Positions 56,001 through 61,521 of a stretch of 64,000 nt of DNA are shown here, one piece after another. Positions within the stretch are counted from its first letter, which is position 1. The number at the start of each line of letters is the position of its first letter. This DNA comes from Undaria pinnatifida. Lineage: Eukaryota; Sar; Phaeophyceae; Laminariales; Alariaceae. The position numbers and the translations under genes were made by a program. Below the pieces are notes generated by a model. That model was given only the letters and a program-made list of their open reading frames with translations. It was not told the origin of the DNA and did no database searches. Location: positions 2,724,212 to 2,788,211 of the forward strand of contig JABAKD010000003.1 in assembly GCA_012845835.1 (NCBI GenBank), given 5' to 3'.

Positions 56001-56318
56001 TGGCCTGACGTCGTTTTGCACTTTGTCTTGTTAATTCACATGCAGGTCTTTGAGAAGAAAAACCCCGCGGCATATCCGCCTTCGTATGTTTATTTTATAA
56101 AACTATTTCAAGGACGCCAGCCGTATGTTTATTATTGTTTTGCCGTGTGTGATGTTATGTTGCCTTGCATCGCCTTGTCATACAATATCTCTGGTCTTGT
56201 TTTGTTTCATCTTGTCTTGACTTATCTGCAGATCTACAAGGAGAAGCACCCCCAGGCGGATCCGCCTTCACAGGCTTCACAGGCGAAGCGCAAGAATTTT
56301 AAGGCAAGGCGGAATTGA
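40888..56318 (+). CDS. Putative zinc-module chromatin protein, nine-exon model
   Basis: Proposed exons: 40888-41037, 43006-44273, 46199-46360, 48113-48230, 50112-50308, 51469-51580, 53121-53222, 54738-54836, 56232-56318. The phases match at every junction and the sum is 2295 nt, 764 residues plus stop. Order of features: short basic segment with a GRVRV word, a C2HC-type finger (F-x5-L-x2-H-x3-C), a long Gly/Ser/Glu-rich region, Cys-rich TKCDSCGRYL, a possible Tudor-like piece (GLTYKGRVVAID to VKYDDWP), an acidic run, two paralogous CKHVR...CRxC modules, a WPSCVIPEC...CAAC module, and a basic tail. I recognise no named family; nuclear/chromatin function is inferred. It may start upstream of 40888. 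The PHD exons downstream could belong to it if the last exon is not terminal. Confidence 0.5.
41081..41214 (+). repeat. (CCAAC)n-rich microsatellite downstream of the exon
   Basis: TCAACCCAACCCAACG at 41081, then CCCACCCGCACACCCACCC and CCCAACCCCAACCCAACCCG. Confidence 0.75.
41385..41665. repeat. Dispersed repeat L, copy 1
   Basis: CCTTTCCTTTCC tract, then TATACGTGGTAGTCTTTCTT, AGGCGCGAGTAGTGA, CCAGTATGGACCTGGCACAT and TGGTGGAGGCAT. It matches 62810-63080 in reverse complement. Confidence 0.7.
41678..41790. repeat. Dispersed repeat K, copy 1
   Basis: TTTTTTTCCCTGGGGTATTC, then GTCCTGTGACCACGGACTTG and ATTATGCGAGTTAATGTGAG. An inverted copy lies at 61375-61500, with partial copies at 37750, 50655 and 27850. 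Confidence 0.7.
41948..42160. repeat. AGCAGAGCAAGCAACGCT minisatellite
   Basis: About 18-bp units (CTAGCAGAGCAAGC.ACG), roughly ten copies with decay. Confidence 0.75.
42286..42422. mobile_element. TIR-H element, copy 1
   Basis: It starts ATTGAAACCGACGAACG and ends GGTTATCGGTTTCAAT. The interior GGGTTGGATTGGCCTTGGGT is shared with 61113-61269 in the same orientation. 137 bp. Confidence 0.6.
42730..42845. repeat. Element flanking CCAAC repeats, copy 1 (inverted)
   Basis: The complement reads AAACTCGCACTGGCGGATAT, then AGCTGTCATCAACTACGTA, GTTGGTGGGGAGCAGGAAAG and CCCAACCCAACCC. It matches 53288-53395 (AACTCGCGCTGATGGATATC, GTTGGTGGGAAGCGGGAAGG). Confidence 0.7.
43006..44273 (+). CDS. Zinc-module gene, large exon with C2HC finger
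   Basis: Acceptor ACACCCCCAG|GGC, donor GTCGG|GTGAGT. The start encodes CLLSNCYLKKPKMFTSHDEL, then NKHLQRC, with classical finger spacing F-x5-L-x2-H-x3-C. About 300 residues of Gly/Ser/Ala/Arg-rich, then Glu-rich disorder follow, including a run of about 11 Glu at 44021-44053. The end is Cys-rich (GFTCPVNPVEAWGLPGCGKE, TKCDSCGRYLRVEW). The long antisense ORFs over this exon are composition shadows. Confidence 0.7.
44500..44900. repeat. GTTGGTGTT-rich tract in the intron
   Basis: About 400 bp of TGTTGGTGTTGTTGTTGGTG-like sequence; poly-Val/Gly ORFs come from it. Confidence 0.75.
45770..46185 (+). repeat. About 105-bp tandem repeat upstream of an exon, about 4 units
   Basis: Units contain ACAAC..CTTCTATACCAAACCC, ATGCATGCATTCTGTG-like text and a C-rich tract. 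They begin near 45770, 45880, 45985 and 46115, and the last ends at the acceptor of the next exon. Confidence 0.6.
46199..46360 (+). CDS. Zinc-module gene, Tudor-like exon
   Basis: It encodes GVENPELKLAGVVTFQNKNG, then LTYKGRVVAIDPRPREGSPR and GRVRVKYDDWPYDK. The alternation of strands and the VKYDDWP end resemble small beta-barrel (Tudor/agenet-like) repeats, but I cannot assign a family. Acceptor GGGGAG|C is weak. Donor GACAA|GTGAGA, or alternatively a stop at AAG TGA; the phase to the next exon favours splicing. Confidence 0.55.
46554..47272. mobile_element. TIR-F fold-back element, complete copy
   Basis: It starts GGCCATTCAATATGCAGTCG and ends CCGACTGCATAACAAATGGCC, inverted. Inside each end are nested AGTCGAAAA/TTTTCGACT words. 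The middle (CACACCCATACCAGGTACC, GCGCTGACGCTGGCTTGGCT, TAAAATCAACTCGACTGACG) matches 33636-34178. 719 bp. No transposase; presumed non-autonomous. Confidence 0.75.
47276..47653. mobile_element. TIR-E family element beside the fold-back element
   Basis: GTTAAATAAACCTTGTTGGA at the left; ATAATCAAGTCCCAAAAGGG, then TTAA, at the right. The interior has GTATCGGCCACACGAAGCAA. Confidence 0.5.
48113..48230 (+). CDS. Zinc-module gene, exon 4
   Basis: Acceptor TATATTTCCAG|G. It encodes YDEDTDMEMVTPFGWVPTPV, then GRAGRRASKPVVPFTPATE. The donor GAG|GTGAAC was chosen because this junction is the part echoed twice in the following intron; GG|GTGGGT at 48155 is an alternative. Confidence 0.5.
48425..48755 (+). 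repeat. Two echoes of the exon 4 3' end
   Basis: GGTCGTTCCTTTCATGCCTG, then CAACCGAGGTGAAAC (48447), and GGTCGTTCCTTTCACGCCAG, then TATCCGAGGTGAACT (48719), match GTTGTTCCCTTCACGCCAGC, AACCGAGGTGAACC (48204). Both keep the donor GAG|GTGAA. Confidence 0.75.
48850..48960. repeat. Dispersed repeat J (CAGCTGTGAG...TTTGCAAG)
   Basis: GTCAGCTGTGAGTTCGATC, then CATCTTTGCAAGTTGCGTG. Other copies: 37620, 38200, 52800, 58310, 61560 and 62735, in both orientations. Confidence 0.6.
49386..49480 (+). repeat. Echo of the exon 5 5' end
   Basis: GCAGTCCCAGTACTCGAAGA, then GGGTACCTCATTC and AATCCACGCTTTAGCGCAAT match the real GCAGTCTCAGTACCCGAAGA, GGGTACCTGCGGT, GATTCCTACTCCGGCGCAGT at 50109. Confidence 0.8.
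49568..49640. repeat. About 30-bp tandem repeat, 3 units
   Basis: ACCAGGTACCTTGGTATGTA, then T.CTACC.GGTACCTTG units. Confidence 0.65.
49788..50068. mobile_element. TIR-E element before exon 5
   Basis: It starts AACCCTTATGGGACTTGATT and has CGTATCATACGAGTCTCTGC inside. The right end (AAGTCTCGAAGGTGTTGGCT) is decayed and lies about 40 bp from the acceptor. Confidence 0.55.
50112..50308 (+). CDS. Zinc-module gene, exon 5: Ala-rich and acidic
   Basis: Acceptor TGCACGTGCAG|TCT, donor CCCGT|GTAAGT. It encodes SQYPKRVPAVYYAFPAIPTP, then AQFAAAAAAGHAWMGEEHER and a Glu run. It is a likely linker or protein-interaction region. Both edges are echoed in the flanking introns. Confidence 0.6.
50405..50600 (+). 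repeat. Two echoes of the exon 5 3' end
   Basis: AAGATTCGATTAGACAAGGG with GAGGAAGAGGAAGAGGTGGC, then TCTTGGGTACGTTG (50406-50470), and AGGTGTCGATTGGAGTAGGG with GATGAGGAAGAGGAATAGGA (50522-50590) match AGGGTATCGATTGGCAGAGG, GAGGAAGAGGCGGCTCCCGT, GTAAGTTG (50237-50316). Confidence 0.75.
50655..50750. repeat. Dispersed repeat K, partial
   Basis: GTTGTTGTTCTCACGTTGAC, then TAGTCCGCGGTCACAGGGCA; same orientation as 61375. Confidence 0.55.
50860..51240. repeat. TIR-C fragments mixed with two echoes of the exon 6 5' end
   Basis: Echoes: GACACAGCGTAAAAGCGTGG, then CAGTGCAATGTT (50893), and GACACAGCGAAAAAATTGAC, then TTTCGAAAAGAAGAGGCCG (51074). They match CCCAGCGTGAAAGTGTGGCA, GTGCAAGCATGTTCGAAAGG, AAGAGGCCG at 51464. 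TIR-C-like GATC words occur at 50980-51035 and 51165-51230. Confidence 0.65.
51469..51580 (+). CDS. Zinc-module gene, exon 6: first CKHVR module
   Basis: Acceptor TTATCCCAG|C, donor ATTAGC|GTACGT. It encodes VKVWQCKHVRKEEAENYRGG, then ACRACFNAAIKSRAGIS. Cys-Lys-His and Cys-Arg-Ala-Cys form a plausible CH..CxxC zinc site. Confidence 0.6.
51600..53120. other. Intron with repeat J and TIR-C pieces
   Basis: About 1.5 kb between the two CKHVR exons. TIR-C pieces at 52540-52700 and 52915-52970; a repeat J copy at 52805-52875. The rest is T-rich. No extra exon was recognised. Confidence 0.4.
53121..53222 (+). CDS. Zinc-module gene, exon 7: second CKHVR module
   Basis: Acceptor TGTTTTGAGCAG|ATG. 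It encodes MCKHVREGEARAYGRGPGNY, then GKGHCRECTIAKFP, a paralogue of the previous module (CKHVR, EA, Y, G-x-C-R-x-C). Donor CCC|GTGAAG; if unspliced the frame stops at 53241-53243. Confidence 0.6.
53288..53365. repeat. Element flanking CCAAC repeats, copy 2
   Basis: Matches 42730-42845 in reverse complement (see there) and leads directly into the microsatellite. Confidence 0.65.
53366..53636 (+). repeat. (ACAAC)n / (CCAAC)n microsatellite, about 270 bp
   Basis: CCCAACCCAACCCAACCC, then long nearly perfect ACAACACAACACAACACAAC tracts, interrupted by ACCCAACCCAACTCCCACC near 53523. The four long ORFs over it (poly-TQHN, poly-CVVL) are artefacts. Confidence 0.95.
54255..54350. repeat. GATGTAGATGTTGGTGGT tandem repeat
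   Basis: Three to four 21-bp units in the intron before exon 8. Confidence 0.75.
54444..54505 (+). repeat. Echo of the exon 8 5' end
   Basis: TCCTCGATAGAAAGCCACAG, then TGCCGAAGCCCCGGATATAC, matches TCCTCGACAGAAAATCAAAG, TCCCGAAGCCCCGACTGTGG at 54728. The acceptor AG survives. Confidence 0.8.
54738..54836 (+). CDS. Zinc-module gene, exon 8: C-x4-C...C-x2-C module
   Basis: Acceptor TTGTCTCCTCGACAG|AAA, donor CTCGCG|GTAAGA. It encodes KIKVPKPRLWPSCVIPECRR, then RHSAWGMCAACLA. Four Cys with an intervening His suggest a small zinc-binding loop. Confidence 0.6.
55270..55505. repeat. TIR-E-like interior
   Basis: ATAGCCACCAAAGACATGAC, then GTGCGATGTTATCCACCGTC, matches 47315-47345. CCCGCGTTGCTTGGGATGGT matches the family interior. 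Confidence 0.5.
55540..55649 (+). CDS. Candidate extra exon: CSH...C-x5-C
   Basis: The frame encodes ITNLEKCSHVFEDELFKSWC, then GKFFCGGKRVKKGHL and TGA. It looks like a diverged CKHVR module. No acceptor is in phase with exon 8, so it is not in the main model; it could be a decayed or alternative exon. Confidence 0.25.
56042..56090 (+). repeat. Echo of the exon 9 5' end
   Basis: ATGCAGGTCTTTGAGAAGAA, then CCCCGCGGCATATCCGCCTT, matches CTGCAGATCTACAAGGAGAA, CCCCCAGGCGGATCCGCCTT at 56226. It is still readable as VFEKKNPAAYPPS, but a splice after it would break the phase. Confidence 0.75.
56232..56318 (+). CDS. Zinc-module gene, terminal exon: basic tail
   Basis: Acceptor ACTTATCTGCAG|ATC. It encodes IYKEKHPQADPPSQASQAKR, then KNFKARRN and TGA. 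The basic end suggests a nuclear localisation signal. AAG|GCAAGG inside it would be a possible GC donor, leaving open a continuation into the PHD exons. Confidence 0.55.
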   Translation: MYKEKHPQADPPSQASQAKRKNFKARRN

Positions 56319-56669
56319 GCGGAATTGAGGTTTTGACCCAAAAAGCGTACGTACAGAAGTCTATACTACTATAATAAAAGAACGAAAAGCAAAATTTGCA
56401 TCCCGAGTTCTGCAATTGTCTGCATTATTTTGTTTCTGTGGCTCTTCACAGGAGGAGCTGAATGCCTCTCCCAAGGACTGATTTTGGGGGAACATAAAAT
56501 ATTCTAGTCTATGACGTAGGTCCCATGGCCTGCCAGGTAGGTGTGCCAAGACAGTTATTGCGAAACAAGAATGATCTTCCAAGGGTTGTGGATCAAGGAA
56601 CTCCGTTATTCAGAAAACGTGTCGGCCTGACAGCGCTTCCGCTATCGTAGGACGCTTATTATCTCATCT

Positions 56670-56793
56670 CCTCACCCGACCCGACCCGCTAGATTTTCGA
56701 ACAACTCCTTGACCGTCCTGACTCGACTCTCGAGATGTTGAAAGCCTCCTGATCCGACCCCGCGGGTCGGGTCATGATCCGTGAAAACCCCTG
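56670..56793. repeat. TIR-G fragment (right end)
   Basis: CACCCGACCCGACCCGCTAG to ATGATCCGTGAAAACCCCTG. The left terminus is missing. Confidence 0.6.
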
Positions 56794-57077
56794 AAATTTC
56801 AATATTTGTCCCAGTGATCGGCTTTTTGTTTTTTTTTACTGCAAATGTGGCGTAATTTACACCAACCGTCCTTTTTTTTTTCGCGAAATTACCTCCAAAT
56901 AAAAATTAGCATCACTACAAAACTACGTATTTCTAAACTTATACCCTGACATATCGAAAACCAGGCTGGACGGAATGTAAGGGCGCCGGACAGGAATATA
57001 AGGTCCATTGGTACATCAAAATGAATACGAAACAGTTCTTACATTTACGTTCAGATTGCGAGAAGACACGAACATAT

Positions 57078-57285
57078 CAGGGGTTTTCACGGGTCGGGTT
57101 ACGTCTCGTGAGTCGGGTTGGGCGGGGGTAACCCGACCCGTCCCGTGAAAGTTGAAACCCTCCTGACCCGAGTCGACCCGACCCGACCCAGCCCGAGAGA
57201 TTTCGAACACCTCCTGACCCGACTCGACTAGACCCGCGAGATTTTGAACCGCTCTTGACCCGACCCGCAGGTCGCTGGAAACAAG
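57078..57285. repeat. TIR-G fragment (left end)
   Basis: It starts CAGGGGTTTTCACGGGTCGG, then GACCCGACCC runs with GAGATTTCGAACACCTCCTG spacers, and ends in AGGTCGCTGG without a matching terminus. Confidence 0.6.
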
Positions 57286-57718
57286 TGGCCCCTTAACGCC
57301 TTTACAACTGGAAACCCATTTGGGGGACAAAGTTACTTGGAATAAGTATAGGGAGGGGTTTCGGGGCTCTAAAGGGGTTAATGCGAAAATAGTTGCGACC
57401 TTATTGAGTCTAAACCTAGCGAGGTAATGAAGTTTTCCACACCCTGCACGGCGCGCGGTGCGGGGGTTTTGTTCGTCGTCGTTTTTTGTTGTTGGTGTTA
57501 TGAAGCCGCTACTCTAGGAGAATGCCCTCTTGGCGATGCATTGTTCGATAGAACAAGATGGCTGGGCATCTCTCTTGTCGTTTGTTCAACTGCCTCACAG
57601 CAGTGTCTTTGTTGTGGTGTTGGTAGTCTGATGCAAACCCGCTCTTCTCCCCTCCCCCAGCCCCCCGCCCCCCCATCCAATTCCCCGCTCCCCCGCTCCC
57701 CCGCTAACTCCCGCCCGC

Positions 57719-57778
57719 TGTACGGACACGCTTCCGGCTACCTGGCAGCCAGCTCGCCTTTTCACTACAGTAGGGGTC
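57719..57778 (+). repeat. Echo of the first PHD-gene acceptor
   Basis: GTACGGACACGCTTCCGGCT, then ACCTGGCAGCCAGCTCGCCT and a CAGTAGGGGT, matches GTGCGGACACGCCTCCGGCT, ACATTGAAACCAGGCCGGCT, TTAGGTACATGGGG at 58055. Confidence 0.7.
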
Positions 57779-58099
57779 TCCCAATAAGTCGGTGTGCGTG
57801 AGGGGGTGTCCCGATGTATGGCGGTTAAAACCGCGTGGCGCGACTGGGGAAATAGCTCTCATAATATAGTCTGAGGAAGGCGGCTTCCCGTAGTAACGCA
57901 GTTACAACGCAGTTATATTGCTCTGGCACACCACCGCTTTACTCTGCATTCCCTACTGTACGTCGAATATTTTGATTTTTTACGCCATCAACTGTACCTG
58001 GTATAAACGTATAGACCCATTTTTGTTGTTGACGACCCCCCCCCACGTCCCCACCGTGCGGACACGCCTCCGGCTACATTGAAACCAGGCCGGCTTTAG

Positions 58100-58292
58100 G
58101 TACATGGGGGAAGACGCAGAGTTCACGGATTCTTCGGACGATGAAAATCCTCGACTAAAGGGAGGGGGTAAGGTTGTCAAGTTCAGCCCGGGGGGTGACC
58201 CCGTAGCAGCGAAAGCGGCAGCAGTGGCGGCGGTGGCGGCGGTGGCGGCGAAGGCGGATGCTGGTTCTCCTGGGCCTGGAGCCGGCGATGAG
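58100..58292 (+). CDS. PHD-finger gene, acidic/Ala-rich exon
   Basis: Acceptor GGCCGGCTTTAG|G. It encodes YMGEDAEFTDSSDDENPRLK, then GGGKVVKFSPGGDPVAAKAA and further Ala/Val-rich sequence to GAGDE. The donor GAG|GTTGGC is weak but keeps phase 0 with the next exon; GGGG|GTAAGG at 58169 is a stronger donor but out of phase. SSDDE is a typical casein-kinase-like acidic patch of nuclear proteins. Earlier exons were not found. Confidence 0.45.
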
Positions 58293-58304
58293 GTTGGCTT
58301 GTAG

Positions 58305-58400
58305 GCTCTGATGAAAAAATACACTGCAGCTGTGAGATCGACCATTTTGACCAAAACCAGCTTTGCAAGCTGCGTGTGATACTTCGATCGCGCGTGTTCC
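58305..58400. repeat. Dispersed repeat J copy
   Basis: TACACTGCAGCTGTGAGATC, then CAGCTTTGCAAGCTGCGTGT and GATACTTCGATCGCGCG. Confidence 0.65.
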
Positions 58401-58639
58401 GGGGTGTTTATACCCTCGTGAAGGATACAGGTCGGTGACCCACCTGCCAATGCCAGGGTCAACAGGACTAAGCCGTTCAGCCTTGTTCTGCGCACGGAAA
58501 CTGTATAACGCGCATTGAGGGAGACAAAACAAGACATGGAAATCATTATGCACAGAACGAATAATCGTTACAGTGAGTTTACTTTTGGAGTGGGCTACTT
58601 GGGTTTACATATCATCGGGAAGGTTTGCATGTAAGGATG

Positions 58640-58745
58640 GTATTGCAGGTATTATTTGAATTGATTGCACCCGATGTGAGGGGGGGCGAGGGATTGCAGG
58701 TATGATTAAAATGGTTGCACCCGATGTGGGGGAGGGCGAGGAAGG
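58640..58745. repeat. Two-unit 56-bp tandem repeat
   Basis: TTGCAGGTATTATTTGAATT, then GATTGCACCCGATGTGAGGG, and TTGCAGGTATGATTAAAATG, then GTTGCACCCGATGTGGGGG. Confidence 0.7.
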
Positions 58746-58854
58746 GATGTGGTAGGTTCCCCTGAGCTTCGAACCGGCGCGGCGTATGGAGGATGACGAG
58801 GAGGGTTTGATGAAATCGATTGCGTGCACCTGGCATGGAGGAGCGGGAGGGAGG

Positions 58855-59135
58855 AGGAGGGGGCGTACTCATTACCATGCAGGGCTGTAGCATTGACCTT
58901 TTTCCAACTCCTAAAATATTTTCCTGGTCTTACTCCAAGTGTTTTTTCCTCAAGCCGGGAGAGCGGTGCTAAAAAGGTTGTACGACCATAGACCCTTGCA
59001 TCCTTACAATGCCGAGACGGAGCTCGTCGGATTTTCACAGACCAGGCGGGGGGTGTACTCATTCCATGCATGGCCGTCGTATTTAGGACCATAGACCCTC
59101 GCATCCCTACGATGCCGGGACGGAGCGCTTCGGGT
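58855..59135. repeat. G-rich/GTACTCATT blocks with GACGGAGC units
   Basis: GGGGGCGTACTCATTACCAT (58860) and GGGGTGTACTCATTCCATGC (59049), each tied to ACCATAGACCCT.GCATCC and GA.GCCG.GACGGAGC (58983, 59089). Related to the blocks at 14280 and 17250. Confidence 0.65.
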
Positions 59136-59249
59136 ATCCGATGGGCGCACTCGTGTCGCCTGTTGATATTAGCGCAATTGGCAGGGCAGCGGGGGGGTAT
59201 GGCAGGCTATCAACGCAACGCCTCTCATGGATGCCTCTCGACCCCCACG

Positions 59250-59445
59250 CCCACCTCTACCCGCCCCCACCCCTTATCCCTTCCACCCGCGCCCCCCTGC
59301 ACCGTCGCATACGCCTCCAGCCCCACCCCATGTACCTTCCACCTCACCCCCACGCCCCTTTACCCCCCCCCCCCCCACCAACCCCGCCACCAACCCCCCC
59401 CCACCCCCCCCCAACCTACCACTCCCTCCCCCCGCTTTACCCATC
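59250..59445. repeat. C-rich polypyrimidine tract before an exon
   Basis: CCCCCACC / CCACCCC-rich for about 200 bp. It probably serves as an oversized pyrimidine tract for the acceptor at 59460. Confidence 0.7.
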
Positions 59446-59459
59446 GATACAAGGAGCAG

Positions 59460-59649
59460 GGCGACGCTTCCCGAACCTCCAAAGAGCTAGGATCGGGAGG
59501 AGTTCCGCAATCGCCTGGCGGGGTTTCTGGAGGGAAGGGGGGGGCGGGGGGCAAGAAGAGGGGTGCTAAGGGTATCCTGAGTGGTGCTGGTGGCAATGGG
59601 GGGGTGGGAGCTCGGCAGGGGAAGCGAGCGAAGATGCACGTCGGAGAAG
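59460..59649 (+). CDS. PHD-finger gene, Gly/Lys-rich exon with GC donor
   Basis: Acceptor ACAAGGAGCAG|GGC. It encodes GDASRTSKELGSGGVPQSPG, then GGKKRGAKGILSG and RQGKRAKMHVGE, with two basic clusters suggesting nuclear import or DNA contact. The frame runs on only to a TAG 17 nt further. The donor GAGAAG|GCAAGT is the canonical GC-AG sequence, and its phase (one base) exactly completes the first codon of the PHD exon. Confidence 0.6.
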
Positions 59650-59934
59650 GCAAGTTTTTTTTGTAGAGTTTTTGAAGGCGGTGGAGGGGACGGGACGGGA
59701 CGCGATGGGAGGGGAAGGGAAGGGAAGGAGTGGACGGGGGGCGGGGAGGGGAAGAGGGGAGAGGAGAGGAGAGGAGGGGAGAGGACGGGGCACGTAGCGT
59801 TGTTGTCGTGGAGTTACTGAAGCTAACGCCCCCGCTACTGCCCTGTGTTGCCTTGACTTTTGCCTTGCCATGCCTTGCCGTTCCGTAATCCTGTCTGTTT
59901 CCCTTTGGTGCTGGGTTGTTGTTCCTTCGAGCAG

Positions 59935-60062
59935 ATGCTCCTATTTGCTTCTACTGCCAGAAATCGGCGGGGCGCGACGCGAAGGACCAGCTGCTGCTTT
60001 GCGCGGACTTTGACTGCACCCGCAGCGTGCACATGAAGTGCTGCAGCCCTTCGCTCGACAAG
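59935..60062 (+). CDS. PHD finger, N-terminal half
   Basis: Acceptor CCTTCGAGCAG|AT, donor GACAAG|GTACTG. It encodes APICFYCQKSAGRDAKDQLL, then LCADFDCTRSVHMKCCSPSL and DK. The pattern C-x2-C-x14-C-x4-C-x4-H-x2-C is the first six ligands of a C4HC3 PHD finger, a reader of histone H3 tails. The last CxxC should be in a later exon, which I could not find before the window ends. Neighbouring basic and acidic exons fit a chromatin protein. Confidence 0.75.
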
Positions 60063-60161
60063 GTACTGTTCGGTACTTAGTACTAGTGCATATAAAATCT
60101 TGTATGGTATACACGTACCAGGTACAGTAGATTATTTGGATGATCTAGATCGTGGCCTGTC

Positions 60162-60200
60162 GGCAGCCCTTCGCTCGACAGGTATTGTTTGATACTACTA
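60162..60200 (+). repeat. Echo of the PHD exon 3' end
   Basis: GCAGCCCTTCGCTCGACAGG, then TATTGTTTGATACTA, matches GCAGCCCTTCGCTCGACAAG, GTACTGTTCGGTACTTA at 60043. The donor GT is kept. TIR-C-like GATCTAGATCG lies between exon and echo. Confidence 0.85.
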
Positions 60201-60251
60201 CTGCACAGGGTAATGTTTCGGTTCAGACGGAAATAATGTCGAAATGGTCTC

Positions 60252-60506
60252 ATGACGGTTACAGCATCGGCGACACCTTTTCTGCTGGAGAAGGGTGTGT
60301 GTCCGGAGAGCGGCGTTGAGAGCTTTACCATGCGCTCAGAGCAGGCTGATAGTCGTCCTGCTGCTGGCTCTTCCAAGATGCGTGACAAGGCCACAGGTGA
60401 CAAGACCGCTGTGTATGTGTGGGACAAACGCTCTAGAAATAACAAGCGTTGCTCCCCAAAGGAGATCGTAGTCGACGACGCCAAATGTCGGACGGTAGTC
60501 CAGTAG
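60252..60506 (+). pseudogene. Hypothetical open frame, possibly relic
   Basis: It encodes ESGVESFTMRSEQADSRPAA, then DKTAVYVWDKRSRNNKRCSP and KEIVVDDAKCRTVVQ, then TAG; the same frame continues open for about 49 codons beyond it (DIFVQFGWADTLGWD). The first 12 codons lie in TIR-E-like text. It looks like formerly coding DNA; no family recognised. Confidence 0.3.
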
Positions 60507-60528
60507 CAGGTAGATATCTTCGTTCAGT

Positions 60529-60783
60529 TTGGGTGGGCAGACACACTGGGTTGGGATTGTGTGGTGTTGCCACGCTCTCGGGGGTCGGCAACGAGACGTA
60601 ATTTCAGTGAGTGCCCCAGTCGAGGATGCAGACAGAATGGCCTTGAAGGATTATAGTGACATAGAGGCGGTACGGTCTTGGGGATCGGACCTGGTATCCA
60701 CGTATGTTGTATTTACGTTAAATCGGTTCGTTCTACCCAGCGAAATAACTAGCGCACCCAGTGTTCATCCTGATTCATCTTAA
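60529..60783 (+). other. Overlapping ORF, doubtful
   Basis: 84 codons (VISVSAPVEDADRMALKDYS). It overlaps the read-through of the previous frame. No motif. Confidence 0.2.
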
Positions 60784-61112
60784 GAGGGATACACTTTATG
60801 TGGTAACAAGACTGTGAAACAAAGAAACCGAAAACAAGTAATTCGCTGATGGAACAGAGGAAAGCAAATGATAAAATGTCGACGTACCGGGAACGAACAA
60901 CACAGCATGAAAACAAACCAAAGAACAAAACACAGAAGAGTAAGCAAAACACATAATCTCGCTTTTACCTCGCTATGCCTGGGTTACGAAAGGGTTCATC
61001 CCTAGGCCCTGATTCCTGATCCGCGTTCGCCTGGCTTAGGTGACGGGGGGTTTTAACTCGGGTGTTTGCGATTTCCAGTCTCTGCTTGGGTTGGAAAAAA
61101 CGTAGAAATAGT

Positions 61113-61269
61113 ATTGAAACAAACGAATTTCGTAGCCCTAAGGCAACCGACGAAAAAAATAGGTTAGAAAATATTCAAGTGGTAGAAACACGTATTTCTG
61201 ACCATTTTTTTCCGCTGATTTTTCGTTGGTTGGGATTGGCCTTGGATTGAGACGTTTGATCGTTTCAAT
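61113..61269. mobile_element. TIR-H element, copy 2
   Basis: It starts ATTGAAACAAACGAA and ends TTTGATCGTTTCAAT. Interior GGTTGGGATTGGCCTTGGAT. Confidence 0.6.
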
Positions 61270-61374
61270 ACTATTCTTAATATTAATAGTACCGGTACAT
61301 GTTTTTCTAACCCAAGCCCTACCCGAACAAGCTCGGACACCGCAAACACTCTACTGTCTTTTGTGCGAACTTTT

Positions 61375-61500
61375 GTTGATGTTGTTGTTGTTCTCACATT
61401 AACTCGCATAGTCAAGTCCGTGGTCACAGGACAGACTCCAGCCACTCTGGCGTGGTGGAGTACCCCAGGGAAAAAACCACAAACAAAACCAAACTGATAC
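61375..61500. repeat. Dispersed repeat K, copy 2 (inverted)
   Basis: CTCACATTAACTCGCATAGT, then CAAGTCCGTGGTCACAGGAC and TACCCCAGGGAAAAAACC; complement of 41678-41790. Confidence 0.75.
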
Positions 61501-61521
61501 GCGCATATATCATATATATTC

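Noticed and set aside
56044-56085. VFEKKNPAAYPPS as an additional coding exon with donor GTATGT
   Set aside because: Splicing it in would leave two extra bases and break the frame into the last exon; it matches the pattern of a decayed copy of that exon.
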